Assembly (NCBI RefSeq): GCF_003076595.1
Contig: NZ_CP025785.1
Coordinates: forward strand, 464,398-528,397
Length of the DNA: 64,000 nt
Direction: 5' to 3'
Origin: Candidatus Borreliella tachyglossi
GTDB taxonomy: Bacteria > Spirochaetota > Spirochaetia > Borreliales > Borreliaceae
In this document: positions 1 to 10,786 of the stretch, in pieces
How positions within the stretch are numbered: position 1 is the first letter of the stretch
Layout: the number at the start of each line of letters is the position of its first letter
Notes under the pieces: model-generated
Databases searched by the model: none
The model's input: only the letters and a program-made list of their open reading frames with translations
Told to the model about the DNA's origin: nothing
Position numbers and translations under genes: made by a program

Positions 1-2
1 AC

Positions 3-506
3 ATCTTTAACAATATATATACAGAAATTGGAAGAATCCTAAAAGAAGCGCAAGAAAAGCTACGCGGTAGTAACCAACATGACGGACTTTTCTACAAGTG
101 GTTTACTAGTATGGGATTTAAAAAGGACAAAGTTTACTCATTAATATCAAGATACGAATTACTTGTCGAAAATTCCAATAAGCAATCTATAATAAAAAAC
201 TTACCATTATCTCTCTCGTATGAAATTTCCAAAAAATCCTGTCCTATTTATTTAAGAACAGAAGTCCTTAATGGAAAAATAAAATCTTTAAAAGAATTTC
301 AATCACTTTATAAAAAAGATGCAAACTATAAAACAAATCTTAAAATAAAATTTAATAAAATCCAGTTTAGAAAAGAAGAAATTATAAAAATAATAGAGTT
401 ACTCCTGCAAGACCTAAATGATACTAAAAATATTAAATTAGACAAGATAAAACATAAACAAGAACTTTTTATTATTTTGAAAGAAGTACAGAAAAAAATT
501 ACTTAA
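3..506 (+). CDS. Hypothetical protein with DUF3102-like region, 5' end missing
   Basis: The frame is open from position 3 and runs to a TAA at 504-506, so the true start lies before the window; an internal ATG at 111 is probably not the start. The readable part contains GRILKEAQEKL followed by DGLFYKWFTSMGF and a helix-turn-helix-like KVYSLISRYELL, a pattern I associate with DUF3102 proteins that may bind DNA. The remainder is lysine-rich. Its stop overlaps the end of parB tail to tail by 8 bases. Function unknown; the family assignment is from memory. Confidence 0.6.
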   Translation: MFNNIYTEIGRILKEAQEKLRGSNQHDGLFYKWFTSMGFKKDKVYSLISRYELLVENSNKQSIIKNLPLSLSYEISKKSCPIYLRTEVLNGKIKSLKEFQSLYKKDANYKTNLKIKFNKIQFRKEEIIKIIELLLQDLNDTKNIKLDKIKHKQELFIILKEVQKKIT

Positions 507-1281
507 TGTTCTCAAAGATAGAGATAATTCTTTTTAAATCAGAAGATGTAAAATAGCTTATTTCTATTTTCCCTTTTTCCTTACTCCCCTTAATATTTAT
601 TTTAGTTTGTATTCTACTTACTAAAAATTCTTTAACACTGCTTAAAAAAGGATCCCTTAACATTTCCAATTTATTATCAATAGATTTATCAAAATTCTTA
701 ACATAATTTTCAGCATCTCTAACGGACAATTTCCTTTTAATTATTAAAATATAAAGAGTATATCTATCCTGATTATCCTTTAATGATAATAAAACCTTGG
801 CATGTCCTAAAGATATTTCTTTTTTATGTAAAGAATTTAAAATTTCCTGCTCAAGTTCTAAAATTCTAACTAAATTAGCGATATGAGTTCTATTTTTACC
901 TATTTTTTCAGATAAAGCTTTTTGGGTCAAAGAATGTTTATTCATAAGATTTTTATAAGCATATGCCTCCTCAACAGGTGTTAAATTTTCCCTTTGAATG
1001 TTTTCAATTAAAGACATAAAATCTTGGTTTTTTCTATTTGTCCCTATCTCTATAACAGGAATTTGTCTCATATCGGCTAGTTTAGCGGCCCTAAATCTTC
1101 TCTCACCTATTATTAGGTTATACCTTCCATTATTATTAAAAACAACAATGGGCTGCAATATCCCATTCTCTTTTATAGAGACACTTAACTCTTCAAGTTC
1201 AGTAAGACCAATAGACTTTCTAGGTTGAGACTTATCTACATCTAAAAGTTCAATATCTACCATTTTAAGAATCTCTTTCAT
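499..1281 (-). CDS. parB: Chromosome-partitioning protein ParB (Spo0J family)
   Basis: A 260-residue ParB/Spo0J protein. It has the N-terminal ParB/Srx CTPase domain (SQPRKS near the start, then GILQPI and GERRFRAAK), followed by a helix-turn-helix region (LTQKALSEKIGKNRTHIANLVR) that would read parS, and a C-terminal dimerisation segment. The start chosen is the ATG at 1281, which has GGAGG in front. An upstream in-frame extension would run through the parS palindrome and lacks family similarity. No parA lies beside it in this window. It probably loads at the palindrome just upstream (1364-1389) and organises the origin region. Confidence 0.95.
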   Translation of the reverse strand: MKEILKMVDIELLDVDKSQPRKSIGLTELEELSVSIKENGILQPIVVFNNNGRYNLIIGERRFRAAKLADMRQIPVIEIGTNRKNQDFMSLIENIQRENLTPVEEAYAYKNLMNKHSLTQKALSEKIGKNRTHIANLVRILELEQEILNSLHKKEISLGHAKVLLSLKDNQDRYTLYILIIKRKLSVRDAENYVKNFDKSIDNKLEMLRDPFLSSVKEFLVSRIQTKINIKGSKEKGKIEISYFTSSDLKRIISIFENIK

Positions 1282-1363
1282 CGTACTTAAAACCTCCTTG
1301 TAATAATACAAAACTTTATAAAGTTGCTCTAGGTAAATTTCAATTAGATAATAATATAATAAA

Positions 1364-1389
1364 AAGAATGTTCCACGTGGAACATTCTT
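1364..1389. promoter_or_regulatory. parS-like centromere palindrome, possibly also gyrA terminator
   Basis: This is a perfect 26-base palindrome whose central 16 bases are TGTTCCACGTGGAACA. That differs from the Bacillus parS consensus as I know it (TGTTNCACGTGAAACA) by one base. It lies between gyrA and parB, about 80 bases before the parB start. On the minus strand it is followed by TTTTT and AT-rich sequence, so it could also fold as a terminator after gyrA. Confidence 0.85.
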
Positions 1390-1412
1390 CAAATACAATA
1401 GATATTAATTTA

Positions 1413-3845
1413 TCATTTAATAAATTTTGAAACAGACACTAACTTATCCTCATCAAGAGATATCACCTGAATTCCTCTAGCATCTTTACCTTGTTCAGAT
1501 ATTTTACCGACTAATGTCCTTAAAACTTTTGAACTCTTACTTACAAGTAATATTTCATCATCTTGTGAAACTGTAATAGCATCAACAATCCCTCCTGCTT
1601 TTTCATCGGATTTCTTATAGCTAGCATACCCAGTAGCACCTCTTTTAAGCGTACTCAATCTAGAGATTTCTAATCTCTTGCCATAACCATTTTCAGAAAC
1701 AATTAAAAGATGGGATCCTTGTCTTACACCTAAAGCCTTAATAAATATATCACCCTCTTTTACTTTCATACCGAATACACCTTGAGTGCCTCTATTTGTA
1801 AGTCTAATATCATTTGAATTAAATATAAAAGAATTTCCTCTCATAGAAATACAAATGATTTTTTCATTCCCAGAAACAATTTCAGCGCTTGTAACAAAAT
1901 CCTTGTCATCAAGCCTAATAATAATAACTCCTCTTGATTTAATTGCCTTAAAGCCTTCTGTTCCAATACGAGCTATTTTCCCATTCGCAGTTGTTATTAA
2001 TAAGTAATTGTCCACAGATAATTCATTGCTGTTTTTAATAGTTAATATCTCTTCTGTTTCTCCCAAATTAATAAGTTCACGGATATTTTGCCCTTTTGAA
2101 GATCTAGAAGTATCCTTAATCTCATAAGCATTAATTACATAAAGCTTTCCTTCATTTGAAATCATCAATAAAAAGTCATGAGTATTTACACATAAAGAAA
2201 TATTAACTTGGTCTTCATCCTGCAAATCAAAAGAACCAAGCCCCCTACCACCTATACCTTGAAGTTTATACTCATCCTGTACGATTCTTTTAATAAAACC
2301 TCGTTTTGTAAGCATAACAATAACATTTTCCCTCTGCATTAAATCTGACATACTAGTTTTTAAAACCTCCTCATCGTAAATGATTTTTGTTCGGCGTTCA
2401 TCACCAAATTTTAAACTTAAATTAATAATTTCTTTCCTTATAATATCAACAATTCTAACTGGGTTTAAGAGAATATCTTCATAATCTTTTATTAAACCTA
2501 AGATAAGTGTAAACTCTTCTTCAAGTTTTTCTATCTCAAGAGATGTTAATCTATGTAATTTCATATCAAGAATAGAGTTAGCTTGAATTTCTGATAAATG
2601 AAATTCGTTAATAATGGTTTCCCTAGCATCCTTTACAACCCTAGAAGACTTTATTATTTTTATCACTTTATCGATATTTTTTAAAGCAACATTTAACCCT
2701 TCAAGAATATGAGCTTTTTCTCTTGCTTTCTTTAAGTCAAACTCTACCCGTCTTCTAACAATTTCCTTTCTATATTTAATAAATTCAGATAAAAGTTCTT
2801 CTAAACTCAGTTGCTTTGGAATTCCATCAACAAGAGCCAAGTTATTTATGCTAAAGTTTTTCCTCAGGTCAGTATACTCATAAAGCAAGTTCATAACAAC
2901 ATGAGGATCAAAGCCTTTCTTAATCTCAAGTACAATTCTAATCCCCTCACGATCCGACTCATCCCTTATGTCAGAGATACCTTCTAGCCTTTCTTCTTTA
3001 GCCAATAATGCAACTTTCATAAGCAGAGAAGATTTATTTACAGCATAAGGTATTTGTGTAATTATAATAGCAGAATGATCTTCTAATTTTTCCTCAATAT
3101 GATACTTAGCTCGAATAACAATACTGCCTTTACCTGTTATATAAGCCTTAATTAGACTGTCATTATAAATAATTTCAGCAGCTGTCGGAAAATCTGGTCC
3201 CTTAACTATCGCAATTAAATCATTAATAGACACATTATCATTATCCAACATATAAACTACAGCATCACAAATCTCTTTCAAATTATGTGGAGCCATATTT
3301 GTTGCCATTCCAACAGCAATTCCACTAGAACCGTTTACCAATAAAAATGGAAAAGCAGCTGGCAAAACCTCAGGCTCACTTAAAGAATCATCATAATTGG
3401 GTCTAAAATCAACAGTATGTTTATCGATATCCTTAACAAGCTCTTCAGCTATTCTTGCCATCCGAGCCTCAGTATATCTCATAGCAGCAGGGGGATCGCC
3501 ATCAATAGAACCAAAATTTCCCTGCCCACTTATTATAGGATATCTTAAAGAAAATTCTTGTGCAAGCCTCACAAGTGCCTCATAAATCGACTGATCACCA
3601 TGAGGATGATACTTCCCAAGAACATCACCAACTATTCTTCCAGCTTTCTTAAATGGCTTATCAGCCCTAAGTCCCATTTCATGCATCGAATAAAGGATTC
3701 TCCTGTGCACAGGTTTAAGACCATCCCTAACATCAGGAAGGGCTCTTGAAACAATAACAGACATTGCATAATTTAAATAAGAGGTTTTAACCTCATCTTC
3801 TATTTTAATATTTAATATTTGCTCTCTACCTTCTTTAATTGCCAT
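1413..3845 (-). CDS. gyrA: DNA gyrase subunit A
   Basis: An 810-residue type II topoisomerase subunit A, the DNA-breaking subunit of gyrase. The N-terminal half carries [17 protein letters not shown], the quinolone region [12 protein letters not shown], and the catalytic tyrosine in [11 protein letters not shown] coiled-coil follows, then the C-terminal beta-pinwheel with a GyrA box in QGIGGRG that supports wrapping and supercoiling. I prefer the ATG at 3845 with GGAG upstream over the GTG at 3860, which overlaps the gyrB stop. It is co-transcribed with gyrB. The residues matching E. coli Ser83 and Asp87 are Gln85 and Glu89. Confidence 0.97.
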   Translation of the reverse strand: MAIKEGREQILNIKIEDEVKTSYLNYAMSVIVSRALPDVRDGLKPVHRRILYSMHEMGLRADKPFKKAGRIVGDVLGKYHPHGDQSIYEALVRLAQEFSLRYPIISGQGNFGSIDGDPPAAMRYTEARMARIAEELVKDIDKHTVDFRPNYDDSLSEPEVLPAAFPFLLVNGSSGIAVGMATNMAPHNLKEICDAVVYMLDNDNVSINDLIAIVKGPDFPTAAEIIYNDSLIKAYITGKGSIVIRAKYHIEEKLEDHSAIIITQIPYAVNKSSLLMKVALLAKEERLEGISDIRDESDREGIRIVLEIKKGFDPHVVMNLLYEYTDLRKNFSINNLALVDGIPKQLSLEELLSEFIKYRKEIVRRRVEFDLKKAREKAHILEGLNVALKNIDKVIKIIKSSRVVKDARETIINEFHLSEIQANSILDMKLHRLTSLEIEKLEEEFTLILGLIKDYEDILLNPVRIVDIIRKEIINLSLKFGDERRTKIIYDEEVLKTSMSDLMQRENVIVMLTKRGFIKRIVQDEYKLQGIGGRGLGSFDLQDEDQVNISLCVNTHDFLLMISNEGKLYVINAYEIKDTSRSSKGQNIRELINLGETEEILTIKNSNELSVDNYLLITTANGKIARIGTEGFKAIKSRGVIIIRLDDKDFVTSAEIVSGNEKIICISMRGNSFIFNSNDIRLTNRGTQGVFGMKVKEGDIFIKALGVRQGSHLLIVSENGYGKRLEISRLSTLKRGATGYASYKKSDEKAGGIVDAITVSQDDEILLVSKSSKVLRTLVGKISEQGKDARGIQVISLDEDKLVSVSKFIK

Positions 3846-3856
3846 TAACGCTCCAA

Positions 3857-5993
<2,137 letters not shown>

Positions 5994-7448
5994 ATGCAAG
6001 AGGGAAAAAACATCTGGAGCTTAATTTTAACAGCAATAAGAAAAGAGGTTCCTGAGGAAGAATTTTATATATGGTTTGAAAACTTGTATTTCATAGATGC
6101 TGATAACGAGAATATAAAAATATCTGTCCCAAATTCCTTTCATAAAAATCAAGTAGAAAAAAGATTTTCTAAAAGAATAAAAGAAATTCTTTTAGATCAA
6201 GGCTATAGTAAAGCTAATGTCGAATTTATAAACCCACAAAATGACTCTAATGTTAACAGCATAGAATCAAAACCTCCCCCATTAAAAGAGAACTCCATAT
6301 CACAAGATTCACTTAAAAAAAGAACGGCCTCTCAAACTTATATCAAAAATGCCACAGAAAACGCAAAGAAATATTTTACTAAAGAAGAAATTCATATAAA
6401 ATATAGAAATCCTTTTCTTAAAAAGAAATATATATTTGAAAATTTCATTACAGGATCAAATAATAAACTTGCATATAATGCAAGTTTATCAATTGCAAAA
6501 AATCCTGGTAAGAAATACAATCCATGCCTAATTTATGGTGGAGTTGGTCTTGGTAAAACACATTTGCTTCAAAGTATAGGAAACAAAGCAGAAGAATTAC
6601 ATAAAGAACTTAAAATACTTTACGTAACTGCTGAGAATTTTTTAAATGAATTTGTAGAAAGCATAAAAACAAACGAAACAAAAAAATTCAAGAAGAAATA
6701 TAGACATTTAGATATGCTATTATTAGACGATATTCATGATTTACAGAAAAAAGAAGGGATACAAGAAGAACTTTTTCATACTTTCAATGCTCTTTATGAA
6801 GACAACAAACAAATGGTATTTACATGCGACAGGCAACCCTCAGACCTCATAAATTTTACAGATAGATTAAAAAGCAGATTTACTAGAGGATTAAATGTCG
6901 ATATATCAAAGCCGAATTTTGAACTAAGAGTAGCAATTATAGAAAAAAAAGCAGAAGAGGATGGAATCAAAGTTCCAAAAAACATTTTAAACTTAGTTGC
7001 TAAAAAGGTTACCACAAATATAAGAGATCTTGAAGCTGCTGTAACAAAACTAAAAGCCCACATAGATCTTGAAGATATAGAAATTGACATTAACATAGTA
7101 GATAAAATTATTAAAGAGATAATAACTTACCAGAAAGAGTATACCAATATACATAATAAAATAAGCATTGAAACCATAAAAAAAGTCATATTAAGGGAAT
7201 TAAAACTTACAAATAAGGACATTGAAGGCAATAGCAAAAAACCTGAAATCACAAAAGCAAGACACATTTATGCTTACCTTCTTAGGAATTTTACAGAGCT
7301 TTCAACAATTGAAATAGGAAAAATCATCGGAGGAAAAACCCACTCAACAGTACTTTATTCAATAAATAAGATAGATAAAGAAAGAAGTAATGACTTAGAA
7401 ATTAACAATTTAATCATAGAACTTATGAACAAAATCAACAAAAATTAA
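5994..7448 (+). CDS. dnaA: Chromosomal replication initiator DnaA
   Basis: A 484-residue initiator ATPase. The N-terminal domain (WFENLYFI) is followed by a Lys/Ser/Asn-rich linker. The AAA+ domain has Walker A GGVGLGKTH at about 182-190, Walker B LLLDDIH and the arginine-finger region LKSRFTRGL. The C-terminal domain has the DnaA signature (KARHIYAYLLRNF and GGKTHSTVLYSI) for binding double-stranded boxes. The ATG follows GAGGATAAGAA. The coding strand is A-rich and not G-enriched, like the left replichore, although the gene points right. Confidence 0.97.
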   Translation: MQEGKNIWSLILTAIRKEVPEEEFYIWFENLYFIDADNENIKISVPNSFHKNQVEKRFSKRIKEILLDQGYSKANVEFINPQNDSNVNSIESKPPPLKENSISQDSLKKRTASQTYIKNATENAKKYFTKEEIHIKYRNPFLKKKYIFENFITGSNNKLAYNASLSIAKNPGKKYNPCLIYGGVGLGKTHLLQSIGNKAEELHKELKILYVTAENFLNEFVESIKTNETKKFKKKYRHLDMLLLDDIHDLQKKEGIQEELFHTFNALYEDNKQMVFTCDRQPSDLINFTDRLKSRFTRGLNVDISKPNFELRVAIIEKKAEEDGIKVPKNILNLVAKKVTTNIRDLEAAVTKLKAHIDLEDIEIDINIVDKIIKEIITYQKEYTNIHNKISIETIKKVILRELKLTNKDIEGNSKKPEITKARHIYAYLLRNFTELSTIEIGKIIGGKTHSTVLYSINKIDKERSNDLEINNLIIELMNKINKN

Positions 7449-7688
7449 TAAAATATATAAAATTAAAAATACTTTTGAACAAGTTAAACAAAGAATTAAT
7501 CAAATACACAGAGAATTAGACAGAGAATTAGACAGATATTATTAATTTTAACATAAGTAATTAGAGGGAATTAGACAATTAGACAGTGCTTTACTATTAC
7601 CATTACTAATAAATATAAGAAATCAACGTAAAAATCGAACTTATAAAAACCAATGAATGATACTATACTAATTAAGGAGGGTGAAAAT
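7449..7688. other. Candidate origin region with AATTAGACA repeats
   Basis: This very AT-rich dnaA-dnaN spacer contains four direct copies of AATTAGACA starting at 7514, 7526, 7569 and 7577. The first two sit inside a perfect tandem AGAGAATTAGAC pair at 7510-7533. Direct repeats next to dnaA are typical of origins, and the Borrelia chromosomal origin is reported to be in the dnaA-dnaN area. The repeats do not resemble TTATCCACA, so their reader is unknown. Confidence 0.55.
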
Positions 7689-8849
7689 TTGAACGAAAAA
7701 TTTATACTATGCGACACAGAGCAAATCTCAAGTGAGATTGACAAAGCCAAAAGTATAATCTTAAACAGGAACATAAACGACATTTGGAGTGCAATTCTAC
7801 TCGAAATAAAGAATTCCAATCTTACAATAAAATCAACAGACAGAAACATATTCTTTGAAAGCACAATACCAATCGTATCGACGGAGAATTTTAAGGTATT
7901 GATCAATGCTTCCAACTTTTCAGATGCGGTAAAAGCATTGAATTTATATAATGAATTAAAAATAAACTTTAATGAACATGAAAATAAACTATGTATAATT
8001 GGAGAGACAGAGAACAAAGATAACATTAAGACAAATGATCAACTTAACGAGCCAACTTTCTCCGTTGAAGAGATTGAAAACTATAATTGCGAAATCAATG
8101 GCGAAACTTACAACTTTACAGTTGAATTGAGTCAAAGAGAATTTAAAAAAATTATAAACAAGGTTTCATTCTCAGCATCTACTGATGAATCTAAGAATGT
8201 CTTAAATGGTATTTATTTTACAAAAGATAAAAACTCTACATTAATGTTCGTTTCTACTAATGGACATAGAATGTCCATGTATAAAACTGAATTAATATTT
8301 GAAGAAGATATTAGTTTTATTGTACCTGTTAAAATGCTTAATCTTTTAAAGCAGATGGTGACAGGGGAAGGAATGGTAAAAATTAAGACTTCTGATGAGA
8401 AATTTTATGTTGAATTTAATAATTACAAAATATCTTGCAGCCTTATAAGCGGAAATTATCCCGACTATGAAAGCATTATACCAACAGAGCAAAAAAATAA
8501 ATCCTCAGTTGAGGTTAGTATTTTAAAAGATAGGCTTTCAAGAGTGAGTTCTTATACAGACAGAAGGTCTAAGAAAGTTATTTTGAGTTTTTCAGCTGAA
8601 CAACTAAGACTTATGGCAGAAGATCCTATTACAGGAAGAAAGGGAGAGTTTTTCGTAATGGATCCTCATTATGATTATGATGGGGATGAAGAGGTTATAG
8701 CTATTAATAGTGTTTATCTTACTGAAGCAATTAGTGTATTTGATACTTCAAAGCTAGAGATAAAATTCAGTCAAGGAAATGTATTAAGGCTGAGTGAACT
8801 AGGTAATACGGACTTCATGCATTTAATAATGCCTATGATTCTAAATTGA
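7689..8849 (+). CDS. dnaN: DNA polymerase III beta sliding clamp
   Basis: This clamp tethers the replicative polymerase to DNA; it has 386 residues from a TTG start at 7689, which has a strong AAGGAGG 8 bases upstream. An ATG at 7653 in the same frame would add 12 residues but has no comparable ribosome site. Three clamp-fold repeats are implied, with the recognisable FVSTNGHRMSMY, FIVPVKMLNLL and the terminal DFMHLIMPM. The first half is A-rich and balanced in C and G, while from about 8340 the coding strand becomes strongly G-rich. The stop lies close to the recF start. Confidence 0.95.
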   Translation: MNEKFILCDTEQISSEIDKAKSIILNRNINDIWSAILLEIKNSNLTIKSTDRNIFFESTIPIVSTENFKVLINASNFSDAVKALNLYNELKINFNEHENKLCIIGETENKDNIKTNDQLNEPTFSVEEIENYNCEINGETYNFTVELSQREFKKIINKVSFSASTDESKNVLNGIYFTKDKNSTLMFVSTNGHRMSMYKTELIFEEDISFIVPVKMLNLLKQMVTGEGMVKIKTSDEKFYVEFNNYKISCSLISGNYPDYESIIPTEQKNKSSVEVSILKDRLSRVSSYTDRRSKKVILSFSAEQLRLMAEDPITGRKGEFFVMDPHYDYDGDEEVIAINSVYLTEAISVFDTSKLEIKFSQGNVLRLSELGNTDFMHLIMPMILN

Positions 8850-8869
8850 TACTCTTTTTTACCGGTAAG

Positions 8870-9937
8870 ATGATAAGAAAAATTGAGCTTTTTAATTTTA
8901 AAAATATAGAAAATCAGGTTATTAATTTCAATTTTAATAATGTTTATTTCTATGGAGAGAATGGTTCAGGTAAGACGAACATACTTGATGCTATCTATTG
9001 TCTTGCTTTTGCATCTTCGTTTTTAGTGAGTACTGACAGAGAACTTGTTAAGTACGGGGAGACTGAATTTTATTTGAAGTGTTTTTATAAAACTGCAGAA
9101 AGGAATGGGGAAATTAATTTATCATTTAGAAATGGAAAGAAAGAAATAAGGGTGAATAATGGTATTATAAAAGACAGAAAAGAATTAATATTTAATATTC
9201 CGGCAATTATTTTTTCAAATTATGATATTGATTTTATTGTTGGAGCTCCTGCTAAGAAGAGATGGTTTTTTGATCAGGCAATAAGTCTTGTTTCTTTGAG
9301 CTACTTAGATATTCTTAGGAGGTATCGAAAAATTTTGAAACAGCGAAATTTGATTTTAAGGCAAGGGGATAGAAACTTACTTAAAGTTTATAATGAAACT
9401 TTTGTTGATTGTGCACTTGAGATAACAAAAATGAGAGAAAATTTTATTAAGCACTTTTATGAGTTTTTTAAGTACTATTATTCCTTTATTTTTGATATTT
9501 CTTCTAGTTTAGAGATTAAATATGTGCCTTCTGTTAAATGTGATAATAGGGATGAACTTTTAAAAAACTTACTTTTAAGAGAGAGAGATGAGCTTTTTGA
9601 GAAGAGTACTTTAATGGGGCCTCACAGAGATTTATATGAGGTGTTAAATGGTGATAGAGTTTTTACAAATCATTCCTCAACAGGTCAAAACAGAACACTT
9701 TCTTTGATTTATAGACTTGTCCAGGTTCTTATTTTTAATAAAAGATTTGGTATAGCTCCTATTTTGCTTTTCGATGATGTGTTTCTTGAGTTAGATAGTA
9801 TAAGAAGAAGAAGAGTTTTCGAGATTTTGCCAAAAAGTTCTCAGTGCTTTTTCACATTTTTAGATGATGCCTATGATATTAAACGAGACAGTAGTTTTGT
9901 GGTATACAGGGTTAAGGATGGAAGATTTGAACTTTAA
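8870..9937 (+). CDS. recF: DNA replication and repair protein RecF
   Basis: A 355-residue SMC-like ATPase that with RecO and RecR loads RecA at gaps. It begins with MIRKIELFNFKNIENQ, has Walker A GENGSGKTN, an ABC-type signature in SSTGQNRTLSL, and Walker B PILLFDDVFLELD near the C-terminus. I chose the ATG at 8870; a TTG at 8846 overlapping the dnaN stop would add eight unmatched residues. It sits directly after dnaN, the classical bacterial order, and overlaps the next gene by 20 bases. I do not recall a recF in B. burgdorferi B31. Confidence 0.93.
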   Translation: MIRKIELFNFKNIENQVINFNFNNVYFYGENGSGKTNILDAIYCLAFASSFLVSTDRELVKYGETEFYLKCFYKTAERNGEINLSFRNGKKEIRVNNGIIKDRKELIFNIPAIIFSNYDIDFIVGAPAKKRWFFDQAISLVSLSYLDILRRYRKILKQRNLILRQGDRNLLKVYNETFVDCALEITKMRENFIKHFYEFFKYYYSFIFDISSSLEIKYVPSVKCDNRDELLKNLLLRERDELFEKSTLMGPHRDLYEVLNGDRVFTNHSSTGQNRTLSLIYRLVQVLIFNKRFGIAPILLFDDVFLELDSIRRRRVFEILPKSSQCFFTFLDDAYDIKRDSSFVVYRVKDGRFEL

Positions 9938-10217
9938 AAAAGCTAGCGATGTACTTAAAGAATATTTAAATTCAGAAATAGTTACTAAGAAAAACTTGAA
10001 TATCAATTTTGTGATCTCTCAAAATTGGCAAATTATATTTAAAGAGCTTTCAGATAGTGTAGAATTGTTGGATGTAAAAGACAATAAGATATTATTTATT
10101 GGCGTTAAGAATTCAAGTGTTTTGTATAGTATTGCTCTAAAGAAGTCAAAAATAAAAAAGACAATAAAGGATTCTACAGGCATTGAGATAGTAGATATAA
10201 AGATTTTAATAAAATGA
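9918..10217 (+). CDS. dciA: DUF721 protein, probable replicative-helicase operator DciA
   Basis: A 99-residue protein with the DUF721 pattern: an N-terminal helix, a central Trp (SQNWQIIFKELSDSV), the strand-helix segment ILFIGVKNSSVLYSIAL, and the ending GIEIVDIKI. DUF721 includes DciA, which helps load DnaB in bacteria lacking DnaC or DnaI. Placement beside dnaA, dnaN and recF fits this role. The ATG at 9918 has AGGG upstream and the gene starts inside recF. Family fit is good, while the function here is inferred. Confidence 0.72.
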   Translation: MEDLNFKKASDVLKEYLNSEIVTKKNLNINFVISQNWQIIFKELSDSVELLDVKDNKILFIGVKNSSVLYSIALKKSKIKKTIKDSTGIEIVDIKILIK

Positions 10218-10222
10218 GTTTA

Positions 10223-10249
10223 TTGACAATTGTAATTGTATAATATAAT
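10223..10249 (+). promoter_or_regulatory. Probable promoter of rpmH-rnpA-yidC-jag
   Basis: A perfect TTGACA at 10223-10228 is followed after 15 bases by a perfect TATAAT at 10244-10249; a second TATAAT overlaps at 10239. The start of rpmH is 57 bases farther on. The 15-base spacing is short, but the same arrangement occurs before the tRNA-Ser pair at 31836. Confidence 0.65.
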
Positions 10250-10305
10250 ATTGTAGTGTTTAATTTGTTTAGCACTAAAGAATGTTTTTAATTGGAGGGC
10301 TTTTT

Positions 10306-10461
10306 TTGAAGAGAACTTATCAGCCGAGTCGGGTTAAGAGAAACAGAAAGTTTGGATTTAGATCTAGAATGAAGACTAAAAATGGAAGACTTATCCTTGC
10401 AAGGCGAAGGGTAAAGGGAAGATCGAAGTTAACTGTTTCTGATGAAAAGAAGAAGTATTAG
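10306..10461 (+). CDS. rpmH: 50S ribosomal protein L34
   Basis: A 51-residue basic protein reading [18 protein letters not shown], then [16 protein letters not shown] and KGR, a clear L34. It starts with TTG at 10306, preceded by TTGGAGGG. Its last 20 bases overlap the start of rnpA, the usual tight rpmH-rnpA coupling. The C-terminus carries a short charged tail (SDEKKKY). Confidence 0.96.
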   Translation: MKRTYQPSRVKRNRKFGFRSRMKTKNGRLILARRRVKGRSKLTVSDEKKKY

Positions 10462-10786
10462 TATAAAATCAAAGTTAGAAATTCAAGAGCTTTTTAAAAA
10501 AGGTAAATTGATTAGAATGGATGGTTGTAATGTATTTTATGAGTTTACAAGTTTAGCAGTTTCTAGAATTCTTGTTACATTTCCCAGAATTTTCAAAGGT
10601 GCTGTTAAGAGAAATCGTGTTCGACGAATTTTTAAGGAATGTTTTAGGAGACAGTTTGATTTATTCAAAGATAGTAGTCTTGATTTTGCTTTCGTAGTTT
10701 CTCCCAAAAAGTCAAATATTAATTATTGTGAAGTGGAAACGCTAATAAATAATTTAGCTTTGGATATCATGAAGAGGAAAGTGTGA
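10442..10786 (+). CDS. rnpA: Ribonuclease P protein component
   Basis: A 114-residue protein subunit of RNase P, which with its RNA matures tRNA 5' ends. It has the conserved RNR-type helix in [13 protein letters not shown] and a C-terminal FAFVVSPKK strand. It overlaps rpmH by 20 bases at its start and yidC by 4 bases at its end, so translation is probably coupled through the operon. Confidence 0.95.
   Translation: MKRRSISIKSKLEIQELFKKGKLIRMDGCNVFYEFTSLAVSRILVTFPRIFKGAVKRNRVRRIFKECFRRQFDLFKDSSLDFAFVVSPKKSNINYCEVETLINNLALDIMKRKV

Noticed and set aside
1282-1398. Upstream in-frame extension of parB by 39 codons
   Set aside because: It runs through the parS palindrome, has no ParB similarity, and the ATG at 1281 has GGAGG.
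7510-7585. Direct repeats as a CRISPR array
   Set aside because: Units are 9 bases with irregular, very short spacers and no cas genes are present.
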